From Pontixanthobacter gangjinensis (GTDB lineage Bacteria > Pseudomonadota > Alphaproteobacteria > Sphingomonadales > Sphingomonadaceae): a stretch of 64,000 nucleotides of DNA. Positions 32,126 through 42,389 of the stretch are shown here, in pieces. The stretch's first letter is position 1. Each line of letters begins with the position of its first letter. The position numbers were made by a program, and so were the translations under genes. The notes beneath the pieces are model-generated. The model was not told where the DNA came from and did not search any database. It worked only from the letters and a program-made list of their open reading frames with translations. The stretch is from NCBI RefSeq assembly GCF_009827545.1, contig NZ_WTYS01000001.1, positions 1,947,772-2,011,771 of the forward strand. Direction: 5' to 3'.

Positions 32126-32812
32126 ATGAAGCCGCACGAAACCGAACCCTATGGCCTGCCCGATATCGCCGATGCCGAACGTATTTCGAGGGCTGAGGCC
32201 TACCAAGAAAAACACGCAACGCGGCGCAGTTGCCGCTATTTCTCGGATGCGCCGGTGCCGCGTGAAATCATCGAAGCCGCCATCAAAGCTGCGGGCAACG
32301 CGCCCAACGGGGCCAATCACCAGCCATGGCATTTTACGGTAGTATCTTCTGCAGATAAAAAACAGGCAATTCGCGAAGCCGCCGAGCAAGAAGAGCGCGA
32401 ATTCTACGGGGCTGAAACTGGAAAGGCCAAAGCCAGCGATCAATGGCTGGACGCTCTGTCACCGCTCGGGACCGATCAAGAAAAGCCGTTCCTTGAAACC
32501 GCGCCGTGGTTGATTGTCGTATTCGCCCAGCGCAAAGGCGGCATTGAAGAAGACGGCAAGACGCAAAATTACTACGTCAATGAAAGCGTCGGTATTGCTT
32601 GCGGGATGCTGATTTCGACGCTCCATGAAGCGGGCCTTGCAACGCTGACACACACACCCTCACCGATGGGGTTCTTGCGCGAATTATGCGGGCGACCTGC
32701 GGAGGAGAAGCCGCTGATGATCGTGGTGGTAGGCAAACCGGAAAAGGGGGCGACCGTGCCGGCCCATGCCTTAAAAAAGAAGCCTCTGGCGCAAATCGCA
32801 AGTTGGATTTGA
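32126..32812 (+). CDS. Nitroreductase family FMN oxidoreductase
   Basis: 228 residues. Seen: [44 protein letters not shown], the FMN-binding N-terminal segment with the phosphate-binding Arg-Ser-x-Arg. Later come [40 protein letters not shown] and the final strand MIVVVGKP. The family reduces nitro compounds, quinones or iodotyrosine-like substrates with NAD(P)H; the long N-terminal extension and the central insert resemble the iodotyrosine-deiodinase-like branch, but the substrate is unknown. GATAGGAGAG precedes the ATG. It abuts serB tail to tail with no gap. Confidence 0.88.
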   Translation: MKPHETEPYGLPDIADAERISRAEAYQEKHATRRSCRYFSDAPVPREIIEAAIKAAGNAPNGANHQPWHFTVVSSADKKQAIREAAEQEEREFYGAETGKAKASDQWLDALSPLGTDQEKPFLETAPWLIVVFAQRKGGIEEDGKTQNYYVNESVGIACGMLISTLHEAGLATLTHTPSPMGFLRELCGRPAEEKPLMIVVVGKPEKGATVPAHALKKKPLAQIASWI

Positions 32813-33700
32813 TTATTGGGCCCAGTCCGATTGCGGAATGTCTAGCAATTGCAAAATTGCTGTAAGGTCACCTCGATCAATAAATCCGGATGCTGCGCTG
32901 CGCGCAGCGGGCTTGGCTTTGTAGGCGAAGCTGAAATCTGCAGCACTTAGCATCGGTATGTCATTGGCCCCGTCGCCGGTCGCCAGAACCGTGCCTGATG
33001 CAAAAGCCTTTCTTTCTGTTTCGAGAACAGACCTCTTGGTCGCTCCGTCCGCGATTGGTCCGTCCAGTTTCCCAGTAAGTTTGCCATCTGCAATCTGGAG
33101 CCGGTTTGCGACAACATGATCGAAGCCCAACTGAGCCGCCACACTGTCCGCGAAATGATGGAAGCCGCCAGTTACCAGCACGCAATGACAGCCTGCGGCC
33201 TTCAGCGTTTGCACCAGCGTCCTGGCGCCACTGGTCGGATGAATCCGATTTGCCAAGCATTCTTCGATGACACTTTCTTCCAGACCAGCAAGCAGCGCCA
33301 CGCGCTCTCGTAAGGAGGCTTCGAAATCCAGTTCGCCTTGCATCGTCCGCTCGGTTATGTCGGCGACCTTGTCTTTTACGCCTGCAAAGTCAGCCAATTC
33401 ATCAATGCATTCCTGCTCGATCATTGTGGAGTCCATATCGGATACAAAAAGTCTCAGCGGCGCATAATCGCGGATTGTCACCATCGCTGCGTCGGGCGCA
33501 AAATTGGCGTCGACGATCTGACGAAGCAGCGTTGTGTCGCTGGTCGCCGCAGCAATCTGCATAATTGTGCGCCCATCGTCCATAAGGCGCGAGCCGATTT
33601 CAGTGCCTGTCGCGATGCCCGCTGAAGCCATCGCCGCAGCAGCACCCTTAAGACGCGTTTCAAGTCCGGCTGTGTCTGCTATCAGTCGCGCAATGAGCAC
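32813..33700 (-). CDS. serB: Phosphoserine phosphatase
   Basis: Final step of serine synthesis. 295 residues from GTG 33700, which has AGGAG eight bases upstream. An ACT-like N-terminal region of about 80 residues precedes the HAD domain, whose nucleophile motif is FVSDMDSTMIEQE (Asp88, Asp90). Motif II is VTGGFHHFA and motif III/IV ATGDGANDIPMLSAAD. The long open frame upstream is antisense to miaA and is ignored. The start region overlaps the miaA start by eight bases on the opposite strand. Confidence 0.94.
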   Translation of the reverse strand: MLIARLIADTAGLETRLKGAAAAMASAGIATGTEIGSRLMDDGRTIMQIAAATSDTTLLRQIVDANFAPDAAMVTIRDYAPLRLFVSDMDSTMIEQECIDELADFAGVKDKVADITERTMQGELDFEASLRERVALLAGLEESVIEECLANRIHPTSGARTLVQTLKAAGCHCVLVTGGFHHFADSVAAQLGFDHVVANRLQIADGKLTGKLDGPIADGATKRSVLETERKAFASGTVLATGDGANDIPMLSAADFSFAYKAKPAARSAASGFIDRGDLTAILQLLDIPQSDWAQ

Positions 33701-34649
33701 CAAAACTTCTCCTATTTTTGGCACGAATCCGCCGATCGCGCTCATTGCAGGGCCAACCGCAAGCGGCAAGAGCGATTTGGCGGTCCGCCTTGCCGAAGGT
33801 TTGATTGCACGCGGAAAGCGAGCCGAAATTATCAATTGTGACAGCGCGCAAGTCTATCGTGATCTAAGGGTGCTCAGCGCGCGACCCGACGTAGCCGAAA
33901 TGCGCGACATTCCGCACCACCTGTTCGGCCAATGGGATGGTGCCACCGCATGTTCGACCGCCGATTGGGCCGATGCGGCAAAGCTGGTTATATCCGAGCT
34001 GCAGGCGAATGATGCTGTGCCGATACTCGTAGGCGGAACAGGTCTTTATATGCGCACACTGCTCGATGGAATTTCACCAATCCCGGCAATTGATCCAGAT
34101 ATACGCGCCGAAATTAGATCGATGCCACAACAAGACGCGCGGGCTGCTTTGGAAATTGAAGACCCAGAAGCGGCGGGCAGGCTTGCCCCTGCAGACGCAG
34201 CCAGAACCGCACGCGCACTCGAAGTAATCCGGTCAACTGGCAAGCCAATGGCGGCATGGCATGGAAATCAAATTGGCGGAATTGGCGATGCTGTTTCGCT
34301 CCACCCGCTAGTCCTCGTGCCGGACCGCCAAACCCTTTACGAGCGATGTGATATGCGCTTCAAACAAATGCTCGATGAAGGTGCTATCGAAGAAGTGGAA
34401 GCGCTTTGCGCGCGCGGGTTGAATCCGGAATTGCCAGTGATGCGGGCCATCGGTGTGCGCGAGATACGCGACTGGCTGAAAGGGGAAGTTGAGCGCGATG
34501 AAATGATTCATGCTGGACAGCAATCGACACGCCAATATGCAAAGCGGCAATACACTTGGTTCCGCAACCAGCCACCAGAGAGCTGGAAGCGAGCAGAGTT
34601 AAAAAACATAGATATTAGCGAGTTTTGTGAAATTATATTACATAAATAG
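33693..34649 (+). CDS. miaA: tRNA dimethylallyltransferase
   Basis: Adds a dimethylallyl group to A37 of UNN-reading tRNAs. 318 residues from ATG 33693; no good Shine-Dalgarno is seen, and the start overlaps serB's. Seen: P-loop GPTASGKS (20-27), NCDSAQVYRDL, the DVAEMRDIPHHLFGQWD segment, VGGTGLYMRTLLDGISPIP and the C-terminal RQYAKRQYTWFRNQ. The last 15 or so codons are strikingly AT-rich (ending NIDISEFCEIILHK), which may mean they also hold the promoter for the ilvB transcript. Confidence 0.94.
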   Translation: MSTKTSPIFGTNPPIALIAGPTASGKSDLAVRLAEGLIARGKRAEIINCDSAQVYRDLRVLSARPDVAEMRDIPHHLFGQWDGATACSTADWADAAKLVISELQANDAVPILVGGTGLYMRTLLDGISPIPAIDPDIRAEIRSMPQQDARAALEIEDPEAAGRLAPADAARTARALEVIRSTGKPMAAWHGNQIGGIGDAVSLHPLVLVPDRQTLYERCDMRFKQMLDEGAIEEVEALCARGLNPELPVMRAIGVREIRDWLKGEVERDEMIHAGQQSTRQYAKRQYTWFRNQPPESWKRAELKNIDISEFCEIILHK

Positions 34650-34675
34650 GTCTTGACGAATCATTTTAATGCGCT

Positions 34676-34734
34676 AGGAGGGGTGTCGGTCAATGGCCCG
34701 GTGCATACCCCTTGCGCCGGGCCTCATTTTTTAG
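34676..34734 (+). promoter_or_regulatory. Candidate ilvB leader attenuator (hairpin with T-run inside a leader ORF)
   Basis: GGCCCGG at 34695-34701 pairs with CCGGGCC at 34717-34723 (three weaker pairs extend it inward), followed by TCATTTTTT to 34732. Only 22 bases separate the T-run from the ilvB GTG, too few for a promoter plus leader, so ilvB mRNA must read through this terminator-like structure. A strong AGGAGGGG at 34676-34683 precedes an ATG at 34693, whose 13-codon ORF spans the hairpin and ends within the T-run. This is the geometry of translation-controlled attenuation; experimental proof is lacking. It could in part serve as the miaA terminator. Confidence 0.65.
34693..34734 (+). 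CDS. Candidate ilvB leader peptide (13 residues)
   Basis: ATG 34693 to TAG 34732-34734 encodes [21 protein letters not shown] lies nine bases before the ATG. Four of 13 codons specify Ile or Leu, including ATA and CTT, which are uncommon in the surrounding genes. The ORF covers both arms of the hairpin, so a moving or stalled ribosome would alter its folding. Inference only; too short for statistical support. Confidence 0.55.
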   Translation: MARCIPLAPGLIF

Positions 34735-34754
34735 GCCAAACATTGGAGCGGACA

Positions 34755-36506
34755 GTGTCACAACAGGAGCGCAGCGGCGCATCCATCTTGGTCGAATGCC
34801 TGATTAAACAGGGCGTGGAATTCGTATTCGGATATCCCGGTGGGGCTGTTCTGCCGATTTATGACGAGCTGTTCGCAGAAGAACGCCTGCGTCACATTCT
34901 CGTAAGGCACGAGGCGGGCGCTGCCCATGCGGCGGAGGGTTATGCCCGTTCGACCGGCAAACCGGGCGTGGTTCTGGTAACCTCTGGCCCTGGCGCTACC
35001 AATGCAGTCACCGGCATCGCAGACGCCTATATGGATTCGATTCCGATGGTTGTGATCACTGGTCAAGTTCCAACCGCCTTGATTGGAACCGATGCTTTTC
35101 AGGAAGCTGACACTATCGGCATCACCCGCCATTGCACAAAGCATAATTATTTGGTCAAAGATCCGAAGGACCTACGCTCGACAATTGAAGAAGCCTTCCG
35201 AATTGCGACAAGTGGCCGCCCTGGACCAGTTTTGGTCGATATTCCCAAAGACGTCCAAATCGCCCTCGCTGACTGGAATGCGCCAACAGATAGAGCACCC
35301 GCATCGGCGCGCTACCAACCGCGCACAGAAGGCAAACAGAGTAAGATTGACCAAGCCACCGAGATGCTTGCCGCCGCCAAACGCCCGATTTTCTACACCG
35401 GTGGCGGTATTATCAATGCAGGGCCCGAGGCAAGTGCCCTCCTCCGCAAGATCCAATCTCAAACCGGCGCGCCAGTGACGTCAACTCTGATGGGCCTCGG
35501 GGCGTTCTCTTCCGACCATCCAGATTGGCTCGGGATGCTAGGGATGCACGGCACATATGAAGCCAATATGGCGATGAACAAATGTGATTTGATGGTTTGC
35601 ATTGGTGCCCGTTTTGACGACCGCGTAACTGGCCGCCTTGATGCATTCTCTCCAGACTCGAAGAAGATCCACATCGATATCGACCGCGCATCAATCAATA
35701 AGACAGTGCCGGTTGATTTGGGCATCGTCGGCGACTGCGCCATAGTTTTGAAGCAGTTGATCGATTGTTGGAATGATCGCGCAGGCCAAGACCTCAGCGA
35801 ATGGAATGCCCGTATCGCCGGTTGGCGAGCCCGCAAAAGCCTTGCCTATCCCGACGCAGGCGGAGAATTGATGCCGCAAAAGGCTGTCGAACGACTGTTC
35901 GCAATGACCCGCGACAAAAACCCGATCATCAGCACCGAAGTCGGCCAGCATCAAATGTGGGCGGCACAATATTTCGGGTTTATGGGGCCTAACAAATGGC
36001 TGACCAGTGGTGGCCTTGGGACGATGGGCTACGGCCTGCCGGCCGCAATTGGCGCACAATTGGGCAATCCAGACGATCTGGTGATCGACATTGCCGGCGA
36101 AGCCTCGATCCAGATGAATATTCAAGAACTTGGCACCGCCAGCCAGTACCGTCTGCCGGTCAAAGTGTTCATCCTCAATAATGAATATATGGGTATGGTC
36201 CGCCAATGGCAGGAACTGACCTATGAAAGCCGCTACTCCAACTCCTATTCAGACAGCCTGCCTGACTTCGTCGCGCTGGCGGAAGCTTATGGCTGGAAGG
36301 GCATTCGCATTCATGATGAGAGTGAGTTGGATGCCGGCATTGCCGAAATGCTTGCATATAGCGGGCCAGTGATGGTGGATTGCCGGGTCTCGAAGGATGC
36401 CAATTGTTACCCGATGATTCCGAGCGGCGCGGCTCACACCGATATGCTGCTGTATGGTGATGACGTGACAGGCACAATGGACGACGAAGCCAAGGCTTTG
36501 GTGTAA
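34755..36506 (+). CDS. ilvB: Acetolactate synthase large (catalytic) subunit
   Basis: ThDP enzyme making acetolactate or acetohydroxybutyrate, the first common step of Val/Ile/Leu synthesis. 583 residues from GTG 34755 with GGAG at 34745-34748; the frame is open for 34 more codons upstream, but those run through the terminator hairpin and are not family-like. Seen: [15 protein letters not shown] with the ThDP Glu shortly after ([18 protein letters not shown]), [18 protein letters not shown], and the C-terminal ThDP motif GDIAGEAS-like [17 protein letters not shown] ... NNEYMG. Followed by ilvN after 12 bases. Confidence 0.96.
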   Translation: MSQQERSGASILVECLIKQGVEFVFGYPGGAVLPIYDELFAEERLRHILVRHEAGAAHAAEGYARSTGKPGVVLVTSGPGATNAVTGIADAYMDSIPMVVITGQVPTALIGTDAFQEADTIGITRHCTKHNYLVKDPKDLRSTIEEAFRIATSGRPGPVLVDIPKDVQIALADWNAPTDRAPASARYQPRTEGKQSKIDQATEMLAAAKRPIFYTGGGIINAGPEASALLRKIQSQTGAPVTSTLMGLGAFSSDHPDWLGMLGMHGTYEANMAMNKCDLMVCIGARFDDRVTGRLDAFSPDSKKIHIDIDRASINKTVPVDLGIVGDCAIVLKQLIDCWNDRAGQDLSEWNARIAGWRARKSLAYPDAGGELMPQKAVERLFAMTRDKNPIISTEVGQHQMWAAQYFGFMGPNKWLTSGGLGTMGYGLPAAIGAQLGNPDDLVIDIAGEASIQMNIQELGTASQYRLPVKVFILNNEYMGMVRQWQELTYESRYSNSYSDSLPDFVALAEAYGWKGIRIHDESELDAGIAEMLAYSGPVMVDCRVSKDANCYPMIPSGAAHTDMLLYGDDVTGTMDDEAKALV

Positions 36507-36518
36507 GGACGGATTGCA

Positions 36519-37034
36519 ATGCACATCGAACAAAGCAAAGCTGAACGCCACGTCCTCGCGATTACTGTCGATAACGAGGCTGGTATTCTGGCCAAAATCG
36601 CCGGTCTGTTCACTGCGCGTGGATACAATATCGACAGCCTGACTGTGGCCGATATTGCTGAGGATCATGCAATCAGCCGGATTACCATTGTGACCAATGG
36701 TCCGCCGCACGTGATCGATCAAATTCAGGCGCAATTAGAGCGTTTGGTGCCTGTTCACCGCGTCGTCGATCTGACCGAAGAAGGCCCCCATGTCGAACGT
36801 GAATTGGCACTGATTAAGGTCGCAGGCACCGGCGATGACCGGGTCGAGGCCCTGCGCCTTGCCGATGTTTTTCGCGCCCAAGTGGTCGATACGACTACTT
36901 CGAGCTTTATATTTGAACTCACAGGATCACCCGACAAAATCGACAATTTCATCATACTTATGCGCGAGCTAGGGCTGGTGGAGGTTGGCCGTACGGGGAT
37001 CGTTGGAATGATGCGCGGTGCCTCCGGAACATAG
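36519..37034 (+). CDS. ilvN: Acetolactate synthase small (regulatory) subunit
   Basis: 171 residues. The N-terminal ACT domain, RHVLAITVDNEAGILAKIAGLFTARGYNIDSLTVADI, binds valine for feedback inhibition in the family, and a second ACT-like C-terminal domain ends VGRTGIVGMMRGASG. It activates and confers regulation on IlvB. In sphingomonads this subunit is also called IlvH; the two names cover the same role. Gap to ilvB 12 bases and to ilvC 27 bases with a GAAAGGGAAA ribosome site, so ilvB-ilvN-ilvC is one operon. Confidence 0.95.
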   Translation: MHIEQSKAERHVLAITVDNEAGILAKIAGLFTARGYNIDSLTVADIAEDHAISRITIVTNGPPHVIDQIQAQLERLVPVHRVVDLTEEGPHVERELALIKVAGTGDDRVEALRLADVFRAQVVDTTTSSFIFELTGSPDKIDNFIILMRELGLVEVGRTGIVGMMRGASGT

Positions 37035-38096
<1,062 letters not shown>

Positions 38097-38105
38097 GCGG
38101 AACTG

Positions 38106-38138
38106 GTTCCGGAGGCTGGCAGCGCCTGCCTCCGGAAC
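38106..38138. terminator. Long hairpin between convergent ilvC and thioesterase genes
   Basis: GTTCCGGAGGC at 38106-38116 pairs perfectly with GCCTCCGGAAC at 38128-38138 across an 11-base loop. There is no clear T-run on either side (TATATT follows on the plus strand), so it may act as a weak or factor-assisted bidirectional terminator or as a 3' end stabiliser. Confidence 0.6.
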
Positions 38139-38142
38139 TATA

Positions 38143-38574
38143 TTATTTGCCCGCAGCCTTCGACGCAGCTTCGATCCTACCGCGATCCGCGAGCATTACG
38201 GTGCTCGTTCCTTTTGCCAATATCGTGCCAGCGCTGTCCTTCAACTGGCCTTCGAAAAACGCAGTTCGGCGGCCATTATTCTGGACCCAACCTTCTGCAA
38301 TTACGATGCCAGGACGGGCGGGTGCAAAGAAGCTGACCTTCAATTCCAGTGACATTGGCACAACATCCGGACCATTTAGCGCTATTGCCGCATGGGCCAT
38401 GGCCGCATCAATCCACCCAGTCACGAAGCCGCCTTGAACTACACCTCCTGAATGACATTGATTTGCGCGCGCTTCATATTCCAGCACTGCCCGACCGGAT
38501 GGATCCAGCTCGATAATCCGGATCAGCCCCATTGATTCATACAGTGGGTCTAGTGTGTTAGTTTCATCAGCCAT
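38143..38574 (-). CDS. PaaI-type hotdog-fold thioesterase
   Basis: 143 residues. Hotdog core with NQCHSGGVVQGGFVTGWIDAAMAHAAIALNG, the family helix preceded by the H-x-G-G segment, then MSLELKVSFFAPARPGIVIAEGWV and GTSTVMLA. Proteins of this family hydrolyse acyl-CoA thioesters; the substrate is not predictable. It converges on ilvC. Upstream on this strand lies the leuA leader region, so its promoter and that of leuA are back to back in 226 bases. Confidence 0.85.
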   Translation of the reverse strand: MADETNTLDPLYESMGLIRIIELDPSGRAVLEYEARANQCHSGGVVQGGFVTGWIDAAMAHAAIALNGPDVVPMSLELKVSFFAPARPGIVIAEGWVQNNGRRTAFFEGQLKDSAGTILAKGTSTVMLADRGRIEAASKAAGK

Positions 38575-38664
38575 GGAAGTTCCAGATTAGTGTAAGATTG
38601 TTTCTCACGCTGCCCGTCTTGCTTTGGCTTTACAAGCCTGCCGGCTATCTGCATAGAATGCGAC

Positions 38665-38715
38665 ATGCCAATGGCCATTGAACTACTCCTACGACTTACC
38701 CGCCCTTGGGCGTGA
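38665..38715 (+). CDS. leuL: leuA leader peptide (Leu-rich)
   Basis: ATG 38665 (or the in-frame ATG 38671) to TGA 38713-38715. From 38671 it reads MAIELLLRLTRPWA: codons CTA CTC CTA CGA CTT give four Leu in five positions, three of the four using minor codons or CTA. It lies 86 bases upstream of leuA with an RNA-pairing region directly after it, which is the classic leu attenuator layout. The Shine-Dalgarno is weak (AGAA), so leaderless or near-leaderless translation is possible. Confidence 0.8.
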   Translation: MPMAIELLLRLTRPWA

Positions 38716-38790
38716 TAGAATGCGTGCTGTATTGGGTGCGCTGACTGCCCAAGGGAAACACCGCTAGCTTCCAGAAAAACTGCAGTTTTG
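38701..38790 (+). promoter_or_regulatory. leuA attenuator: mutually exclusive RNA pairings
   Basis: CCCTTGGGC at 38703-38711 (the last codons of the leader peptide) is a perfect complement of GCCCAAGGG at 38747-38755. The same downstream CCCAA (38748-38752) can instead pair with TTGGG at 38732-38736 in a smaller hairpin, so the two folds exclude each other. A ribosome stalled on the Leu codons at 38683-38697 would cover the upstream arm. A third hairpin, AAAAC/GTTTT at 38776-38789, lies just before leuA. No T-run follows the stems, so control may act on translation start or by a factor rather than by intrinsic termination. Confidence 0.65.
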
Positions 38791-38800
38791 GGTAAATTCG

Positions 38801-40501
38801 ATGACCACGCTCGACATTCCTTCAAATAAGTCTCGGCCTTTGAAAAAATACCGGCCTTTTCCGCAGATTAATCTCCCCGACAGGCAATGGCCGAGCCGGA
38901 CGATAACCGCCCCTCCCCGTTGGCTAAGCACTGACTTACGCGACGGCAATCAATCAATCATCGACCCGATGGATGCAGTTAAGAAGAACCGCTTCTTCGA
39001 TTTACTGGTCGAAATCGGCGTCAAGGAAATCGAGGTCGGGTTCCCCAGCGCGGGAGCAACCGAGTTCGACTTCATTCAAGGGTTGGTTCGGTCGGGCAAG
39101 GTGCCGCACGATGTCATCCTCCAAGTCCTCACCCAGTCGCGGGAAGACTTGATCCGCACCTCTTTCGAGAGTCTGGAAGGTGCGCATACCGCTATTGTCC
39201 ATCTCTACAATGCGCTCAGCCCTGCGTGGCGCGACATTGTGTTCCGGATGAGCCAGGCGGAGGTGCGCGATATTGCGATCACCGGCGCAAAGATCATGCG
39301 TGACGAGGCGTCAAAGCGGCCTGATACCAATTGGAATTTTCAATATAGCCCTGAGACCTTTTCAACCGCAGAGCTGGATTTCAGCATCTCGGTTTGCGAA
39401 GCGGTGATGGATATTCTCCAGCCAACGCCAGACCGGCCAATTATCCTCAATCTTCCTGCAACAGTCGAGGCGGCAACACCCAATATTTATGCTGACCAAA
39501 TTGAATATTTCTGCAGCAATTTGCCGAACCGCGACGCGGCCGTGATCAGTCTTCATACGCATAATGACCGCGGAACCGGCGTTGCGGCAGCAGAGCTTGG
39601 CCTGATGGCGGGTGCGGACCGGGTTGAGGGTTGTCTATTCGGCAATGGAGAGCGGACGGGCAATTGCTGTCTCGTCACCGTGGCGCTTAATATGTATACG
39701 CAGGGTATCGACCCTGGTCTCGATTTCTCCGATATCGACCGGGTCATCGAGACGGTCGAATATTGCAACCAAATTCCCGTACACCAACGCCATCCCTATG
39801 GCGGGGAGTTGGTGTTCACAGCATTTTCCGGAAGCCATCAGGATGCAATCAAGAAGGGCTTTGCCGCGAATGAGCAACAAAATGATGAGCTATGGCGTGT
39901 GCCGTATCTTCCGATTGATCCCGCCGATCTGGGCCGTAGCTATGAGGCGGTAATCCGGGTCAATTCGCAAAGCGGCAAAGGCGGTTTTGCTTGGGTTTTG
40001 GAGCAGGATCAGGGACTTAAACTGCCCAAAGCGATGCAAGCCGATTTCTCGCGTCACGTTCAACATCTTGCTGACAATCTAGGGCGCGAACTCAATGCCG
40101 CTGATATTTGGAGCGCATTCCAAACCGCATATCATGTGCAGACGATGGACAAACATTTCCAGCTGATAGATTATGAAGAGAACAGGGCATCAGATGGCAC
40201 CCGTATCTTCGCCGGAACCATTGCGGTAAAGGGGGAAGAGCAGCGTGTTAGCGGGCGCGGCAACGGGCTTATCTCATCGGTGCTTTCGACTATTGAAGAG
40301 AGCTTCGGCCTACAGCTTGAAATTCGTGATTATACCGAGCACGCGCTTGGCAGTGGCCGCGATGCGCGCGCAGCAGCCTACCTCGAATGCCGTGATGCAG
40401 ACGGTAAAACCATCTGGGGCTGCGGCATCGATGAAGACGTGGCCACCGCCAGCGTGCGCGCTGTGCTCAGTGCTGCCAATGCAGCAGTTTTGAGGGCTTA
40501 G
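38801..40501 (+). CDS. leuA: 2-isopropylmalate synthase (long, LeuA2-type)
   Basis: Condenses acetyl-CoA with 2-ketoisovalerate, committing carbon to leucine. 566 residues. The TIM-barrel domain starts [18 protein letters not shown] with the metal-site Asp, contains [41 protein letters not shown] (metal-binding His pair), then a linker and a C-terminal LeuA allosteric domain (from about residue 440, [12 protein letters not shown] onward) for leucine feedback. It belongs to the actinobacterial/fungal-like long class rather than E. coli LeuA. It overlaps the opposing vWA gene by four bases (TTAG). Confidence 0.96.
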   Translation: MTTLDIPSNKSRPLKKYRPFPQINLPDRQWPSRTITAPPRWLSTDLRDGNQSIIDPMDAVKKNRFFDLLVEIGVKEIEVGFPSAGATEFDFIQGLVRSGKVPHDVILQVLTQSREDLIRTSFESLEGAHTAIVHLYNALSPAWRDIVFRMSQAEVRDIAITGAKIMRDEASKRPDTNWNFQYSPETFSTAELDFSISVCEAVMDILQPTPDRPIILNLPATVEAATPNIYADQIEYFCSNLPNRDAAVISLHTHNDRGTGVAAAELGLMAGADRVEGCLFGNGERTGNCCLVTVALNMYTQGIDPGLDFSDIDRVIETVEYCNQIPVHQRHPYGGELVFTAFSGSHQDAIKKGFAANEQQNDELWRVPYLPIDPADLGRSYEAVIRVNSQSGKGGFAWVLEQDQGLKLPKAMQADFSRHVQHLADNLGRELNAADIWSAFQTAYHVQTMDKHFQLIDYEENRASDGTRIFAGTIAVKGEEQRVSGRGNGLISSVLSTIEESFGLQLEIRDYTEHALGSGRDARAAAYLECRDADGKTIWGCGIDEDVATASVRAVLSAANAAVLRA

Positions 40502-42279
40502 GACTCAATCCGGCGAAGATCGAGTTTCTGTGGGCCACCTTTGGCTCGCAGAACCAATCCGTCACCTTTTAACCGGTAATAGAAAACCAAGTCTGTATAA
40601 TTAATATAGAGTTGATCTTCGTTGATCTGATAGGATTGATTGACCTCATTGCCTCTGAATTTTCCAACAAGTCGGTAGGTGTTTAACTGCCCGTCTGCAG
40701 TCAGCTCAACAATGTCGCCGCGTTCAACTTCTTCGAGCCCGCGCTGTGATTTGACCTCCCATCGCCCGATCACTCCCAATGGTCTCAAATTATCGGGAAT
40801 GTCGCCCACCCCAGCCAAGGCGGCAGAGCGCGTCCGAAGCCCCCGCACCAGCTCTCGTTCGGCCTCCAGGCCTTGAACATCGGCTGCATCCAACCGCTGC
40901 GACAGGCCATCGATCATCGAGTATGCGCCGGCTCGGTCGCCATTGTCGTGATATAATGCCAATGCCGTGCTAAGCGAAAGATATTCATCGACCAGTATCT
41001 GGGCCGCGCGAAGTCGTTCGGGTGCCTCGGCTGCCGGTAACGCGACACTCTCTACATTTGAACCAGCAGCTCCAGTCTGTGCGTCTACATAACCAATGGC
41101 GACAGACATGAGCGGAGCGCCCTCTGAAGCGGCTTTACCTCGGTCAATGTCCATGCTGGCGAAAACACCGCCGCCATAGCTCGACATAAATGCCGAACCC
41201 ACCTTGACGATAACTGCGCCCTCCGGTGTTTCGCTCAAAACTTCATTCGGCACACCATAGACAGCATTGATTTTGTAACCTTCAGACGGTGTCATGGTAA
41301 TCACAACATCATGCGCGACTTCGGTGACCATATTGTAGAATTCGCGGTCGAACAGAGCACGCGCATCACCATTTTGGGCCAAGTAAAACAGATTGCCTCC
41401 GCGCACGCTGGATAGCTGTAATGCCAGTGCATTATCAAAGTCACGCCCGACACCGATTGTGGTCAAGCCCACACCGCGTTTCGACCCAGCGACAGCCAGG
41501 CCCATAAAACCTTGTGGCTGAACATTCCCCACATTCGGCTGCTCGTCAGTGAACAACATAATGCGAGTCTTGCGTCCGGTGGCTTCATCCTCGGCAAAGG
41601 CATTTTCGAACCCGAGCAGCAATCCTGATTCCATATCGGTCGAGCCATCGGCTTCGATCGAGACGATTGCTGCTGCAAGCTTTTCCCTATTTGCCCCAAC
41701 ATCCATCACAGGAAGTAAAACTTCGCTGACCGAACCAAATTGGACGATACCCAGGCGGTCACTGTCGCGCATTTTGGACAAGGAAACGAGCAGCGCTTCC
41801 TTTGCCCGCGCAATTTTTTGGCCGGTCATCGATCCCGACCTATCAACCACTGCGACCAAACTCAGTGGCTCGGATAATCTGGCTTTGCCATCAACATTGC
41901 TATCGAATCCCAACCCGACAAAGTATTTGTCAGCCGGTCTTGTCGATAAGTCAGATCGCATCGCATGTCCGGTAACGCAGAACAGCTGCGCGCATGAGCC
42001 ATCGCTTGGAAGAGTAAGATCATGCTCGCCTAGCAGCCCCTCAATCGTCAAGCTCTCCGCGCGCGGCAGGAACGCTCCATCGAGTGAAATTGACCGAAAT
42101 TGTTTAATATCCTGCGCGCCGCCTTGACGAATGCGCGTCGCGGTTACGATGACTAAATCTTCATCTTCGGCTGCGGTGGTCCCACCGGAATTCTGCCCAT
42201 GCAACGGCGCGATGCCAATGACCGCGGCCGTCAACAATGCCCCTGCGATTAGCGAGCGGGTTTTGCCAAATTGCTTCAT
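40498..42279 (-). CDS. Exported von Willebrand factor A domain protein (YfbK-like)
   Basis: 593 residues from ATG 42279 with GGAGG upstream. Signal peptide [27 protein letters not shown], cleavage near residue 28. Residues 41-56 read [16 protein letters not shown], resembling the N-terminal segment of TonB-dependent receptors. The vWA domain has the MIDAS motif AVVDRSGSM (Asp146, Ser148, Ser150), then a DUF3520-like C-terminal region with [20 protein letters not shown]. It likely binds Mg and a partner protein in the periplasm; function unknown. It converges on leuA with shared stop bases. Confidence 0.85.
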   Translation of the reverse strand: MKQFGKTRSLIAGALLTAAVIGIAPLHGQNSGGTTAAEDEDLVIVTATRIRQGGAQDIKQFRSISLDGAFLPRAESLTIEGLLGEHDLTLPSDGSCAQLFCVTGHAMRSDLSTRPADKYFVGLGFDSNVDGKARLSEPLSLVAVVDRSGSMTGQKIARAKEALLVSLSKMRDSDRLGIVQFGSVSEVLLPVMDVGANREKLAAAIVSIEADGSTDMESGLLLGFENAFAEDEATGRKTRIMLFTDEQPNVGNVQPQGFMGLAVAGSKRGVGLTTIGVGRDFDNALALQLSSVRGGNLFYLAQNGDARALFDREFYNMVTEVAHDVVITMTPSEGYKINAVYGVPNEVLSETPEGAVIVKVGSAFMSSYGGGVFASMDIDRGKAASEGAPLMSVAIGYVDAQTGAAGSNVESVALPAAEAPERLRAAQILVDEYLSLSTALALYHDNGDRAGAYSMIDGLSQRLDAADVQGLEAERELVRGLRTRSAALAGVGDIPDNLRPLGVIGRWEVKSQRGLEEVERGDIVELTADGQLNTYRLVGKFRGNEVNQSYQINEDQLYINYTDLVFYYRLKGDGLVLRAKGGPQKLDLRRIES

Positions 42280-42389
42280 GACGACCTCCATTTTTGCAAA
42301 CCATATCATTCTTTTGCAGGTTTATGAACTACCGTCGTGGCTCGACACCGCCGATTGTTGCTTTATCGTATTCCAAAAGGGGGATGTCC

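Noticed and set aside
34653-34754. 34-residue N-terminal extension of IlvB
   Set aside because: The open frame runs through a terminator-like hairpin, the internal GTG has a proper ribosome site and the extension is not family-like.
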